Source: JBCDCU01 sp039180865
Lineage (GTDB): Bacteria > Pseudomonadota > Alphaproteobacteria > Rhizobiales > JACESI01
Direction of reading: 5' to 3'
Assembly (NCBI GenBank): GCA_039180865.1
Contig: JBCDCZ010000174.1
Coordinates: 1 to 9,713, forward strand
Length of the DNA: 9,713 bases
The notes beneath the pieces are model-generated. The model made no database searches, had not been told where the DNA came from, and saw nothing but the letters and a program-made list of their open reading frames with translations. The translations under genes and the position numbers were made by a program. Positions 1-6,450 of this stretch are shown here, in pieces; position 1 is the first letter of the stretch; the number at the start of each line of letters is the position of its first letter.

Positions 1-321
<321 letters not shown>

Positions 322-370
322 AAAATTTGAGCTGGCAAAAATCGCACGTTTGACGAGGACACACATATTC

Positions 371-388
371 TAAAGACCGAAGTCTTTA
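371..388 (-). other. Leader RNA hairpin with UUCG tetraloop
   Basis: Read on the minus strand this is TAAAGAC-TTCG-GTCTTTA, a perfect 7-bp stem closed by a C(UUCG)G tetraloop, among the most stable RNA loop types. It lies 50 nt upstream of the 16S 5' end in the transcribed leader. There is no following U-run, so it is not a terminator. A role in folding or processing of pre-16S RNA is inference. Confidence 0.6.
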
Positions 389-428
389 TCCATGGTGTCA
401 TAGAAACGTACGACCGCCAAAGTCATTT

Positions 429-459
429 GATCGAGACCCTCATAAAGAGAGGTCCGATC
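429..459 (-). other. Leader RNA hairpin, 12 bp with two bulges
   Basis: The arms GATCG+GACC+CTC and GAG+GGTC+CGATC pair around a 5-nt loop, with one bulged A on each arm. The structure sits in the pre-16S leader. It could be part of a processing stem, but the matching sequence on the other side of 16S is outside the window. Confidence 0.45.
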
Positions 460-503
460 CGCAAGGCCTTCGCCGTCTACGTTTCTCTTTCTTCATATTC
501 AAT

Positions 504-514
504 TGTCAAAGAAC
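504..514 (-). promoter_or_regulatory. boxA-like rRNA antitermination element
   Basis: The minus strand reads GTTCTTTGACA, close to the E. coli rrn boxA core (TGCTCTTTAACA), about 180 nt upstream of 16S. In rRNA operons boxA recruits the NusB/NusE antitermination complex. Recognition rests on this short match and its position in the leader. No boxB-like hairpin was assigned. Confidence 0.5.
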
Positions 515-545
515 GGATAACTTGACCGCGAAGTCGAATTATCAA

Positions 546-564
546 CGGAAAGCGATGCTTTCCG
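546..564 (-). other. Leader RNA hairpin, perfect 8-bp stem
   Basis: CGGAAAGC and GCTTTCCG are perfect inverse complements separated by 3 nt. The hairpin lies in the early part of the rRNA leader, upstream of the boxA-like element. No U-run follows it on either strand, so it is not a simple terminator. Its function is not known. Confidence 0.45.
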
Positions 565-663
565 CCAAAGACCGCTTTCGGTTGCCCGGGTGGTGTCTTT
601 TATTGATTTCACCGAAGCGAAGGAGACTGGCGCCAGAAGCGCGTCGCCCCGTCGGTGAAGCGG

Positions 664-726
664 GTTATAGTCTGAGGCAGCCAAACGAGTCAACGGATTT
701 TTTTGGATTTTTTCTAAAAAAAATTC
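664..726 (-). promoter_or_regulatory. rrn promoter with A-tract UP element
   Basis: On the minus strand there is a -35 TTGACT (688-693) and a -10 TATAAC (664-669), separated by 18 nt. The -10 is followed by a C/G-rich discriminator, and the predicted start is near 657. Directly upstream of the -35, two 10-bp units of GGATTTTTT(T/C) on the plus strand (695-714) and a further A8 run (716-723) give A-tracts spaced one helical turn apart, as expected of an UP element bound by the RNA polymerase alpha subunit. Both hexamers match consensus at five of six bases, which suits a strong sigma70-type rRNA promoter. Confidence 0.75.
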
Positions 727-757
727 GCGCTGTTCGAAGCCCTGAATTCCACCGGAT

Positions 758-766
758 TTATCCACA
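758..766 (+). promoter_or_regulatory. DnaA box (perfect consensus)
   Basis: TTATCCACA is an exact match to the strong DnaA box. It lies in the intergenic space between the rrn promoter and the M23 peptidase gene, about 65 bp upstream of the rrn -35. One exact 9-mer can occur by chance in a genome, but two related sequences follow at 809-830. It may bind DnaA to tune the rRNA promoter or titrate the initiator; both ideas are inference. Confidence 0.4.
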
Positions 767-808
767 TATTAGCCGAAAAATACGAAACGCAGAAGAACGG
801 GTTCTTGC

Positions 809-830
809 GGATTGTGGAAGGATTGTGGAA
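809..830 (+). repeat. 11-bp perfect tandem repeat, DnaA-box-like
   Basis: GGATTGTGGAA occurs twice with no spacer (809-819 and 820-830), so the copies are about one helical turn apart. Each contains TGTGGAA, the inverse of a DnaA-box core. The second copy, read in reverse as GTTTCCACA, fits the loose consensus TTWTNCACA at 8 of 9 positions; the first fits at 7 of 9. The arrangement suits a protein binding twice on one face of the DNA. Confidence 0.6.
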
Positions 831-1077
831 ACGCCGCGCAGCTTTTTTTGGGCGAAGAAAATCGACAACCAGCGCTCTGAGCGAAAGTCCAATTGCACAG
901 CCCCATATATTATAATGTATAGGCGCGATTACAGATGTCGGTTTTGGGCGAAAAAGGGTTGTATTTTTGCCCATTTCAACCGATAAATTGAATTGGGACA
1001 AATTTTCAGCCGGTTCATGGGGGACCGACTGATCGGCCAGGTTGGGACCGGAGGGTTGGCCGCTCCATTTGCGCTGT
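831..1077. other. Intergenic stretch without a recognised gene
   Basis: This stretch has an AT-rich patch at 905-923 containing TATAAT on both strands, but neither copy has a convincing -35 at 16-18 nt. TTGCAC at 893-898 is only 12 nt from the plus-strand TATAAT. The patch could still hold the promoter of the peptidase gene that follows. GGAGGG at 1050-1055 is the only Shine-Dalgarno-like sequence before that gene, and it is far (22 nt) from the preferred ATG. Confidence 0.4.
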
Positions 1078-3099
1078 ATGAAAACCTCACGTGCTACCAA
1101 GAAGCGGGCGCGCAATGCGCCGTTGCCTTCCGAATTGTTCGGGACCACGCCTGCCCTTTCATCTGAGAAAGGAAAAGCGGGGCCTCCAGACAGCCGCGAT
1201 GTCAGCCTTCGTTGGCTTGCGGGAACGATTCTGACAGGCGTGACATCGATTACGCTCATGGGCGGAGCTCTAACGGCTGCGCTTGAGGGCCAGGATGCGT
1301 TTGTCGTGCCAAGCCTTGAGGCACAGCAGCCCGCCAATCTTTACAGTCTTGCCTCAGCGGATGCCGACGCAACGGTCTATTCCGAAAAAGGTGATCGCCC
1401 GCTTCCTGTGAAAATCGAGAAACAGGAAAAAGAGATTCTACGCCTCAGCACCCTGACCCGCGTCGAGGGCGGCAAAGAGCGCGTGCGTACCCGGCCCTTT
1501 GCACGAGTTTCTGCGAAACTTGCAAAGCGCGTCGACGATCCGTCTTTCGACATTCCGAAATTTGATCCTGTCACGATCTTCTCAAGCGATGAGAAATTCC
1601 GCGAAAAAGGCGACGAAGACATACTCTATGGTGCTCAGGTCGACGATGAAATCGCGATGCAGCATTTGCCAATGCCGCTCGAGGCATCGGACTTCTCCCA
1701 TGACCGGACATTCTCAGATGACGAAATCGAAGCGAACCTTCGCCAGCGCCTGCCAATCCTGAAAGCGTCCCTCGGTGATGGCAGCATCCTCGCCTATGCC
1801 GGTGCGATTCCTTATGTCGATCCAGCCCGGTTTGAGCCGGAACGAACGATCCAGACAGCACGGATTACGACGAACGAAGACGGCGTCATCATCAAGCATG
1901 AAAACGTCTCGACCTTCGCCAAAACCAACCGGTACATGAGTGTTGCGGAAATTTCCCGCGAAGAAGTCATCGATATCGACAGCGAACAGCCGGTGACCGA
2001 AGTCGTTTCAGCGGATCCCGCCCTTAGAAAAACCGCTGACACACTGGTTTCTGCGTTCCGCGAACATGCCGGCAAAACAACACTCACCGATCGTCATGAA
2101 TTGCGGCTCGCCTATGCCGGCAATGTCGGCGATGAACGTCCCGACATCATCAGTCTTTTCGAAGAAGGCAGCCACGTCCTGACGATGGCCCGAACCGATA
2201 CCGGGCATTATGTCGAGATGGATAAACCATCCGGGAACCTCGTCACTGAAGAGACCGCTGAACCGGAATATGCCCCGCTCTCGGACACCTATCGCGCGAT
2301 ATACGAAACCGCATTGAAGAAAGAGATCCCGGCTCCGCTGATACGCGACCTTGTCAGGATTTACGCCTTCGACGTCGATTTCCGCCGCCAGATAACCGCC
2401 ACCGATGAAATGGAGGTCTTCTACTCGCTTGATCCCGAATCGGAGATCGCGACCGAGGATTCAGAAATTCTCTACACCTCCATCACGCTCGGAGACACAA
2501 AGCGGCGTTATTATCGCTTTAAAACCAGCGATGACGGCGAAGTCGATTACTATGACGAGAACGGCCGCAGCGCGAAGAAGTTCCTGATGCGCCAACCTGT
2601 TCCTCGCGCCCGGTTCCGCTCAGGTTTTGGCTGGCGGAAACACCCGATCCTGGGCAAGACCCGCCTTCACCGGGGCGTAGACTGGTCGGCTCCCCGCGGC
2701 ACACCGATCTTTGCGGCAGGTAACGGGGTTATCGAAGAAGCCCGCTGGTTCGCTGGCTATGGGCGTTGGGTCAAAATCCGCCATACCAACGGATATAAAA
2801 CCGGTTACGCTCATATGAGCCGCTTTGCGAAGGGCATTAAACCTGGAACCCGGGTCCGTCAGGGTCAGGTCATCGGGTATGTCGGCTCTACCGGCCTGTC
2901 TACTGGCCCACACCTCCATTATGAGGTGATCGTCAACGGGCGTCATGTGAACCCGATGCGGATTCGTCTTCCCCGCGGACGCGTTCTCTCTGGCGACCAG
3001 CTTGCTGCTTTCGAAACCGAGCGCGACAGGATCAACCGTCTCCTCGATGGATCCGGCGAACAGCAAAACCAGCGGATCGCTCTGAACAGCCGCCAGTAA
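1078..3099 (+). CDS. Membrane-anchored M23 family murein endopeptidase
   Basis: The 673-residue protein should hydrolyse peptide cross-links of peptidoglycan in the periplasm. After a basic N-terminus comes one hydrophobic segment (about residues 45-65, starting RWLAGTILTG) that acts as an uncleaved anchor or signal. A long acidic linker follows, then a segment like the N-terminal domain of MepM/YebA-type peptidases (IYAFDVDFRRQI, about residues 422-433), and a C-terminal LytM domain. The zinc ligands and catalytic residues are all present: H531 and D535 in HRGVD, H579 in GYAHM, and H612/H614 in HLH. A complete LytM site suggests an active enzyme rather than a regulatory EnvC-type protein. 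ATG 1078 was chosen from the usual N-terminus of such proteins, although its Shine-Dalgarno is poor; TTG at 1042 or 1069 in the same frame is possible. The gene diverges from the rRNA operon. Confidence 0.9.
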   Translation: MKTSRATKKRARNAPLPSELFGTTPALSSEKGKAGPPDSRDVSLRWLAGTILTGVTSITLMGGALTAALEGQDAFVVPSLEAQQPANLYSLASADADATVYSEKGDRPLPVKIEKQEKEILRLSTLTRVEGGKERVRTRPFARVSAKLAKRVDDPSFDIPKFDPVTIFSSDEKFREKGDEDILYGAQVDDEIAMQHLPMPLEASDFSHDRTFSDDEIEANLRQRLPILKASLGDGSILAYAGAIPYVDPARFEPERTIQTARITTNEDGVIIKHENVSTFAKTNRYMSVAEISREEVIDIDSEQPVTEVVSADPALRKTADTLVSAFREHAGKTTLTDRHELRLAYAGNVGDERPDIISLFEEGSHVLTMARTDTGHYVEMDKPSGNLVTEETAEPEYAPLSDTYRAIYETALKKEIPAPLIRDLVRIYAFDVDFRRQITATDEMEVFYSLDPESEIATEDSEILYTSITLGDTKRRYYRFKTSDDGEVDYYDENGRSAKKFLMRQPVPRARFRSGFGWRKHPILGKTRLHRGVDWSAPRGTPIFAAGNGVIEEARWFAGYGRWVKIRHTNGYKTGYAHMSRFAKGIKPGTRVRQGQVIGYVGSTGLSTGPHLHYEVIVNGRHVNPMRIRLPRGRVLSGDQLAAFETERDRINRLLDGSGEQQNQRIALNSRQ

Positions 3100-3113
3100 A
3101 CAGATTTATTCTC

Positions 3114-3143
3114 TGGTATAATGGGCACCACGCCCAATGGAGA
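3114..3143 (+). promoter_or_regulatory. Extended -10 promoter candidate and RBS
   Basis: TGGTATAAT at 3114-3122 is an extended -10 element (TGnTATAAT), 15 nt past the stop of the peptidase gene. No good -35 is seen, and extended -10 promoters can work without one. The dyad TGGGC-accac-GCCCA at 3122-3136 overlaps the expected start point and could be an operator or a weak terminator hairpin; it has no U-run. GGAGA at 3139-3143 is a ribosome binding site 7 nt before ATG 3151. The downstream gene could therefore be transcribed on its own. Confidence 0.45.
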
Positions 3144-3150
3144 ATGAATC

Positions 3151-3759
3151 ATGATCCGACGCTTTTCGACTGCCCTCGCCACAGCCGGTCTCATTTTCGC
3201 AACCAGTGCGCAGAGCGGTACCGTTTTCGAGAACCAATTCGGTGAATGGCGTGTCTACAATCAGGCGTGGCTCGGCGTTTGCCCCATGGAGCATATTCCA
3301 ACCGCCGACCGCACCGTTTCTTATTACAGAACCCATTGCTGGGCGGTTGCGGGAACGCTCCTTGCCAACGAATTCAACTTTCCGGTTTACTCGTTCCGGA
3401 TCTATCGGGACCGCACGGACGGATCGATGGAGATTTCCTTCACACATGCCCCACTGGAAGCAACGGACCGCCTCGACCAAAGCCGTCCGCTGGTGCTGAG
3501 GGTCGACAATGATCCGGCATTTACACTCGACTTTGCGAGCGATCTGGAAACGCGACACAACACGGTAAATGTCTATTATCCGAAAAACCGTGAGACCACC
3601 GACGCGCTCATAAGTGCCATGCGCGCTGGCGCTAATTTGACCGCGACAGTGCCTCTATTGCGCGAAGGCGTAGCGACCGAAGACGCCGCCTCCATCTGGC
3701 TTTATGGAATAAGAGCAAGTGAGCGTTTCATGCGCGCCTATGCGAACGGGCACCCCTAA
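3151..3759 (+). CDS. Secreted protein, possibly IalB family
   Basis: This is a 202-residue protein with a clear signal peptide (basic MIRR, a hydrophobic run, likely cleavage near A20 in ATSA/QSG), so it is periplasmic or exported. The mature part begins with a FGEWRVY-type segment and has two cysteines (C44, C63) that could form a disulfide. The short start, the F-G-[ED]-W motif and the paired cysteines resemble invasion-associated locus B (IalB) proteins, which are common in Hyphomicrobiales. The C-terminal part lacks the features I would expect of that family, so the assignment is tentative. The gene follows the peptidase by 51 bp, has a good ribosome binding site, and probably has its own promoter. 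No enzymatic motif is visible. An uncharacterised envelope protein is the safe description. Confidence 0.8.
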   Translation: MIRRFSTALATAGLIFATSAQSGTVFENQFGEWRVYNQAWLGVCPMEHIPTADRTVSYYRTHCWAVAGTLLANEFNFPVYSFRIYRDRTDGSMEISFTHAPLEATDRLDQSRPLVLRVDNDPAFTLDFASDLETRHNTVNVYYPKNRETTDALISAMRAGANLTATVPLLREGVATEDAASIWLYGIRASERFMRAYANGHP

Positions 3760-3784
3760 GAGCTATTGCTGAGCATCCGCTGAG

Positions 3785-5554
3785 CTATTCTGCAATAACC
3801 ACACCTTCACGTCGTGGATCAGCACCGCCCTCCAATTGCTCATCTTCGATGACGAGGCCATGCAGGCCGGAATTAAGCGGCACCGTGACAGTGTCGTAGC
3901 CGAGTGCGCGCAAGGGGGCATCGAGGGCGACTGCAGCAGTGCTGTCTTCAAGCGCAAACGCGCCAAAACGGTTCGCAAAATGCGGCAGGTTGATCGCCTC
4001 TTGGATGTTCATGTCCCAATCCACCAGCGCGATGATGGCTTTTGCCACATAAGGAATGATCCGGCTCCCACCGGGGCTTCCGATCGCGATGTAAGGTTCA
4101 CCACCTTTCATGACAATCGTGGGCGACATGGACGAGCGTGGACGCTTTCCTGGCGCAATAGCGTTCGCGACAGGAAGGTTATCGATGTGGGTAATAAACG
4201 AGAAGTCGGTCAGCTGATTATTGAGCAGAAAGCCGCCAGCCATCAGATTAGAGCCGAATGCGCTTTCTATACTCGCTGTCATCGAAACCACATTTCCAAA
4301 CGAATCACGGATAACGAAATGCGTGGTCGAGGGAATTTCGCGCGATGGATCGTCGGCAAAATTCAGCGCATGATCGAACAGCGGCTCACCGGCCGGTGCA
4401 TCTTCAAGCTTCTTTCCGACTTCAAGAAGCCTTGCCCGCCGTTTCAGATAATCCCGGCGCACAAGGCCTTTAACCGGCACTGCGACGAAATCTATGTCAG
4501 CCACATAACGGGCACGATCGGCAAAGGCGAGCCGTGTCGCATCACCAATCATCTGAAGGCTCTCAAGTGTATTCGGCCCAAGTGCTGCGATGTCAAAGTT
4601 TTCGAGAATGCCGAGAATTTGACCAACGGCTATACCGCCGGACGTTGGCGGACCCGCACCACAGACATTCAGACCACGATAGACGACACAGACCGGTTCG
4701 CGCTCCCGGATCTCGTAAATCGCCATATCCGTCATCGATAGAGGGCCCGGTTTGATCTCCGCGCTTTGGACTGCATCAACAATCTTCTGCGCGATCTCGC
4801 CGGTATAAAAGACATCAGCACCCTCTTTTTGAAAAAGCGCTAAGGTCTCTGCATATTCCGGGTTTTTGAGGAGGTTTCCCTGGGGCTTTCCGTTGCCATC
4901 GGGCGTCAGGAAGTAATCGCGGCTCTTTTGGAATTGACCAAGCGTTTCGACGCGCCCTGCGATCAGGCCGGCAAGGCGTGGAGAAATTTCAAAACCGTCT
5001 TCAGCAAGCTGCCGCGCATGGGAAAGAAGGGGTGCCCACTCGCTTTTCCCATATTTCTGATGGACCTCCCAAAGCAGTTTCGGCATACCCGGGACCCCAA
5101 CGGACATACCGCTGACAACGGCGTCGAAGAAGCGCAGTGGCTTTCCATCTTCATTCAGAAAATGCGTTGGCTTAACATTGAGCGGCGCGGTTTCACGCGC
5201 ATCGAAATTGACAAGGCGTTTTGCACTGTTGTCCCAGTACATAAGGAAAGCCCCGCCGCCGAGCCCGGAGGATTGGGGTTCTGTTAGTCCGAGCGTCGTC
5301 TGGACGGCAACCATGGCGTCGATGGCATTGCCACCATTGCGGAGGACCGCAGCACCCGCTTCGCTTGCGTGCGGATTGGCAGTCGATACCATCCAATCCT
5401 TACCGATCACCGGTGACGCGGAACTCCGGTCGACTGCACCCACCTGGTCTTCGGGCTGGACGGCATCCGCAGCCTGTTGAGCAAAGGCAAAAGTCGTCTG
5501 CACGAGCAGTGCGGCAAGCAAGCTGCTGATCACACCCGTTCTGGAAATCCGCAT
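3785..5554 (-). CDS. ggt: Gamma-glutamyltranspeptidase precursor
   Basis: The 589-residue precursor has a signal peptide (MRISRTGVISSLLAALLV..., likely cleaved after AFA near residue 25). It is expected in the periplasm, where it cleaves the gamma-glutamyl bond of glutathione and related compounds or transfers the glutamyl group. It should self-process before T410 in STTHFV, giving a large subunit and a 180-residue small subunit with T410 as nucleophile. This corresponds to E. coli T391 in TTHYSV. S474/S475 (RPRSSMSPTIV) match E. coli S462/S463, and the glycine-rich GSPGGSRII near residues 488-496 is the oxyanion-hole segment. Length and motif order are normal, so the enzyme should be active. 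The gene converges on the IalB-like gene with a 25-bp gap and diverges from the nitrile hydratase operon. The ribosome binding site is weak (GGGAC). No promoter could be assigned with confidence. Confidence 0.96.
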   Translation of the reverse strand: MRISRTGVISSLLAALLVQTTFAFAQQAADAVQPEDQVGAVDRSSASPVIGKDWMVSTANPHASEAGAAVLRNGGNAIDAMVAVQTTLGLTEPQSSGLGGGAFLMYWDNSAKRLVNFDARETAPLNVKPTHFLNEDGKPLRFFDAVVSGMSVGVPGMPKLLWEVHQKYGKSEWAPLLSHARQLAEDGFEISPRLAGLIAGRVETLGQFQKSRDYFLTPDGNGKPQGNLLKNPEYAETLALFQKEGADVFYTGEIAQKIVDAVQSAEIKPGPLSMTDMAIYEIREREPVCVVYRGLNVCGAGPPTSGGIAVGQILGILENFDIAALGPNTLESLQMIGDATRLAFADRARYVADIDFVAVPVKGLVRRDYLKRRARLLEVGKKLEDAPAGEPLFDHALNFADDPSREIPSTTHFVIRDSFGNVVSMTASIESAFGSNLMAGGFLLNNQLTDFSFITHIDNLPVANAIAPGKRPRSSMSPTIVMKGGEPYIAIGSPGGSRIIPYVAKAIIALVDWDMNIQEAINLPHFANRFGAFALEDSTAAVALDAPLRALGYDTVTVPLNSGLHGLVIEDEQLEGGADPRREGVVIAE

Positions 5555-5584
5555 TTCGGCAGTCCCGTTAAAAACCTAACAATT

Positions 5585-5611
5585 CCTTTTTAGAATCAAA
5601 TCTCAAAAAGG
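5585..5611. repeat. Inverted repeat in the ggt-nth divergent region
   Basis: CCTTTTT (5585-5591) and AAAAAGG (5605-5611) form 7-bp perfect arms around 13 nt. The repeat sits just upstream of the ggt start and could be an operator shared by the two divergent units. If transcribed rightward, it could hide the ribosome binding site of the tiny reading frame that starts at 5621. A/T-rich arms of this length can arise by chance. Confidence 0.3.
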
Positions 5612-5620
5612 GGAACAAAT

Positions 5621-5677
5621 ATGACGGTAAGGGAAACACGCACCGAAGGCTTTCTATTCGGGCTATTGCACATATAA
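5621..5677 (+). CDS. Possible 18-residue leader peptide (tentative)
   Basis: A tiny reading frame (MTVRETRTEGFLFGLLHI, TAA stop) starts with ATG 7 nt after AAGGGG (5608-5613), one of the best Shine-Dalgarno sequences in the window. It lies between ggt and the nitrile hydratase operon and points toward the latter. Against it, the best -10 for the operon (5673-5678) lies at its end, so it would need a promoter further upstream that I do not see. The peptide has no run of one amino acid that would suggest classical attenuation. It may be chance. Confidence 0.2.
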   Translation: MTVRETRTEGFLFGLLHI

Positions 5678-5678
5678 T
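5673..5678 (+). promoter_or_regulatory. Candidate -10 for the nitrile hydratase operon
   Basis: TATAAT matches the sigma70 -10 consensus exactly and lies 88 bp before the nthA start. The bases 17 nt upstream (around 5650-5655, CTTTCT) are a poor -35, which would suit a promoter that needs an activator. CCCC-gatca-GGGG at 5693-5705 lies just after the predicted start point and could be a small operator or hairpin in the 5' leader. None of this is proven by sequence alone. Confidence 0.4.
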
Positions 5679-5766
5679 TCGGCTTGAATCAGCCCCGATC
5701 AGGGGACAGAGTTGCGGGACGTTTGATACCGCTCCGCACGAGTACAAAAATAGTAAGGCGGGAAGC

Positions 5767-6450
5767 ATGGCTGACAATCAGCTTGAAGACCGAGACGGTG
5801 ACGACGCCGGAGACGGGCATCACCACCACCATCATGGAGAAAACTCCGCGCTGTCCGACACAGCTTTGAGGGTGAAAAGCCTTGAATCCCTTCTCGTTGA
5901 AAAAGGCTACATCAAACGCGAGGCGCTCGACATTATCGTCGATACTTATGAAAACCATGTTGGGCCTCGCAATGGCGCAAAAGTCGTCGCAAAGGCTTGG
6001 GCGGATCCGGAGTATCTCGATTTCTTGCGCCGTGATGCGACGGAAGCAATCCGCTCCCTTGGTTTTGAGGGGCGGCAAACCGAGCATATGAAAGCAGTCG
6101 AGAATACCCCAGACGAACACAATATGGTCGTGTGCACGCTGTGTTCCTGTTATCCTTGGCATGTCCTCGGGCTTCCACCGGTCTGGTACAAATCGCCACC
6201 TTACCGTTCGCGTTCTGTGATCGACCCGCGAGGTGTCCTCGCTGATTTCGGTGTCACACTTTCCGATAACGTCGACATTCGGGTTTGGGATTCCACGGCG
6301 GAACTGCGCTACATCGTTATTCCGATGCGACCAAAAGGCACGGACGGATGGACGGTAGAAGCCCTTGAAGACCTGGTCACTCGCGATTCAATGATTGGAA
6401 CCGGCCTTCCATTGGCACCTGGTGAGACGGCTAAAGGATCCACAATATGA
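5767..6450 (+). CDS. nthA: Nitrile hydratase alpha subunit, cobalt type
   Basis: This 227-residue subunit carries the metal site of nitrile hydratase, which hydrates nitriles to amides in the cytoplasm. The metal-binding motif VCTLCSCY gives C123, C126, S127 and C128. Threonine after the first cysteine is the mark of cobalt enzymes; iron enzymes have serine. Two of the cysteines are normally oxidised to sulfinic and sulfenic acids, a step aided by an activator, which is encoded two genes downstream. The conserved GLPPVWYK and YRSRSVIDPRGVL segments follow. The first 30 residues are an acidic extension with six consecutive histidines (H18-H23), so the protein is longer than typical family members of about 200-210. 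Position 132 is H in YPWHVLG, where P is usual. ATG 5767 follows GGGA/TAAGG. The stop overlaps the next gene by 4 bp. Confidence 0.96.
   Translation: MADNQLEDRDGDDAGDGHHHHHHGENSALSDTALRVKSLESLLVEKGYIKREALDIIVDTYENHVGPRNGAKVVAKAWADPEYLDFLRRDATEAIRSLGFEGRQTEHMKAVENTPDEHNMVVCTLCSCYPWHVLGLPPVWYKSPPYRSRSVIDPRGVLADFGVTLSDNVDIRVWDSTAELRYIVIPMRPKGTDGWTVEALEDLVTRDSMIGTGLPLAPGETAKGSTI

Larger units (their letters stand above)
322..657 (-). other. rRNA operon transcribed leader (pre-16S 5' leader)
   Basis: This is the inferred transcribed spacer between the rrn promoter start point near 657 and mature 16S at 321. No protein gene is credible here: the open frames crossing it show no recognisable domain and run through the promoter. 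The leader holds a boxA-like element (504-514) and several perfect or near-perfect hairpins (371-388, 429-459, 546-564), as expected of pre-rRNA leaders that take part in antitermination and RNase III processing. The palindrome CTGGCGCCAG at 627-636 lies close to the 5' end of the transcript. Its extent depends on the promoter assignment, which is inference. Confidence 0.7.

Noticed and set aside
388..396. ATCCATGGT near a DnaA-box-like sequence in the rRNA leader
   Set aside because: The nearest match (TTATCCATG) has two mismatches in the critical CACA end, so it is not a credible DnaA box.
905..923. TATAAT on both strands as a promoter for the peptidase gene
   Set aside because: Neither hexamer has an acceptable -35 at 16-18 nt, so no separate promoter entry was made; the AT-rich patch is noted in the intergenic entry.
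522..986. Open frame of 154 codons on the plus strand upstream of the peptidase
   Set aside because: It runs through the rRNA leader and the rrn promoter, has no recognisable domain, and its composition does not look like a protein.
714..1337. Open frame of 207 codons on the minus strand
   Set aside because: It overlaps the start of the M23 peptidase gene and the DnaA-box region, has no known motif, and is best explained as an antisense shadow.
3760..3789. GAGCTATT repeated twice in the gap between the two convergent genes
   Set aside because: The 8-bp copies are short, one overlaps the ggt stop, and no mobile-element or terminator structure accompanies them.
3836..4741. Open frame of 301 codons opposite ggt
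   Set aside because: It lies wholly inside the well-supported gamma-glutamyltranspeptidase gene and its translation shows no domain.
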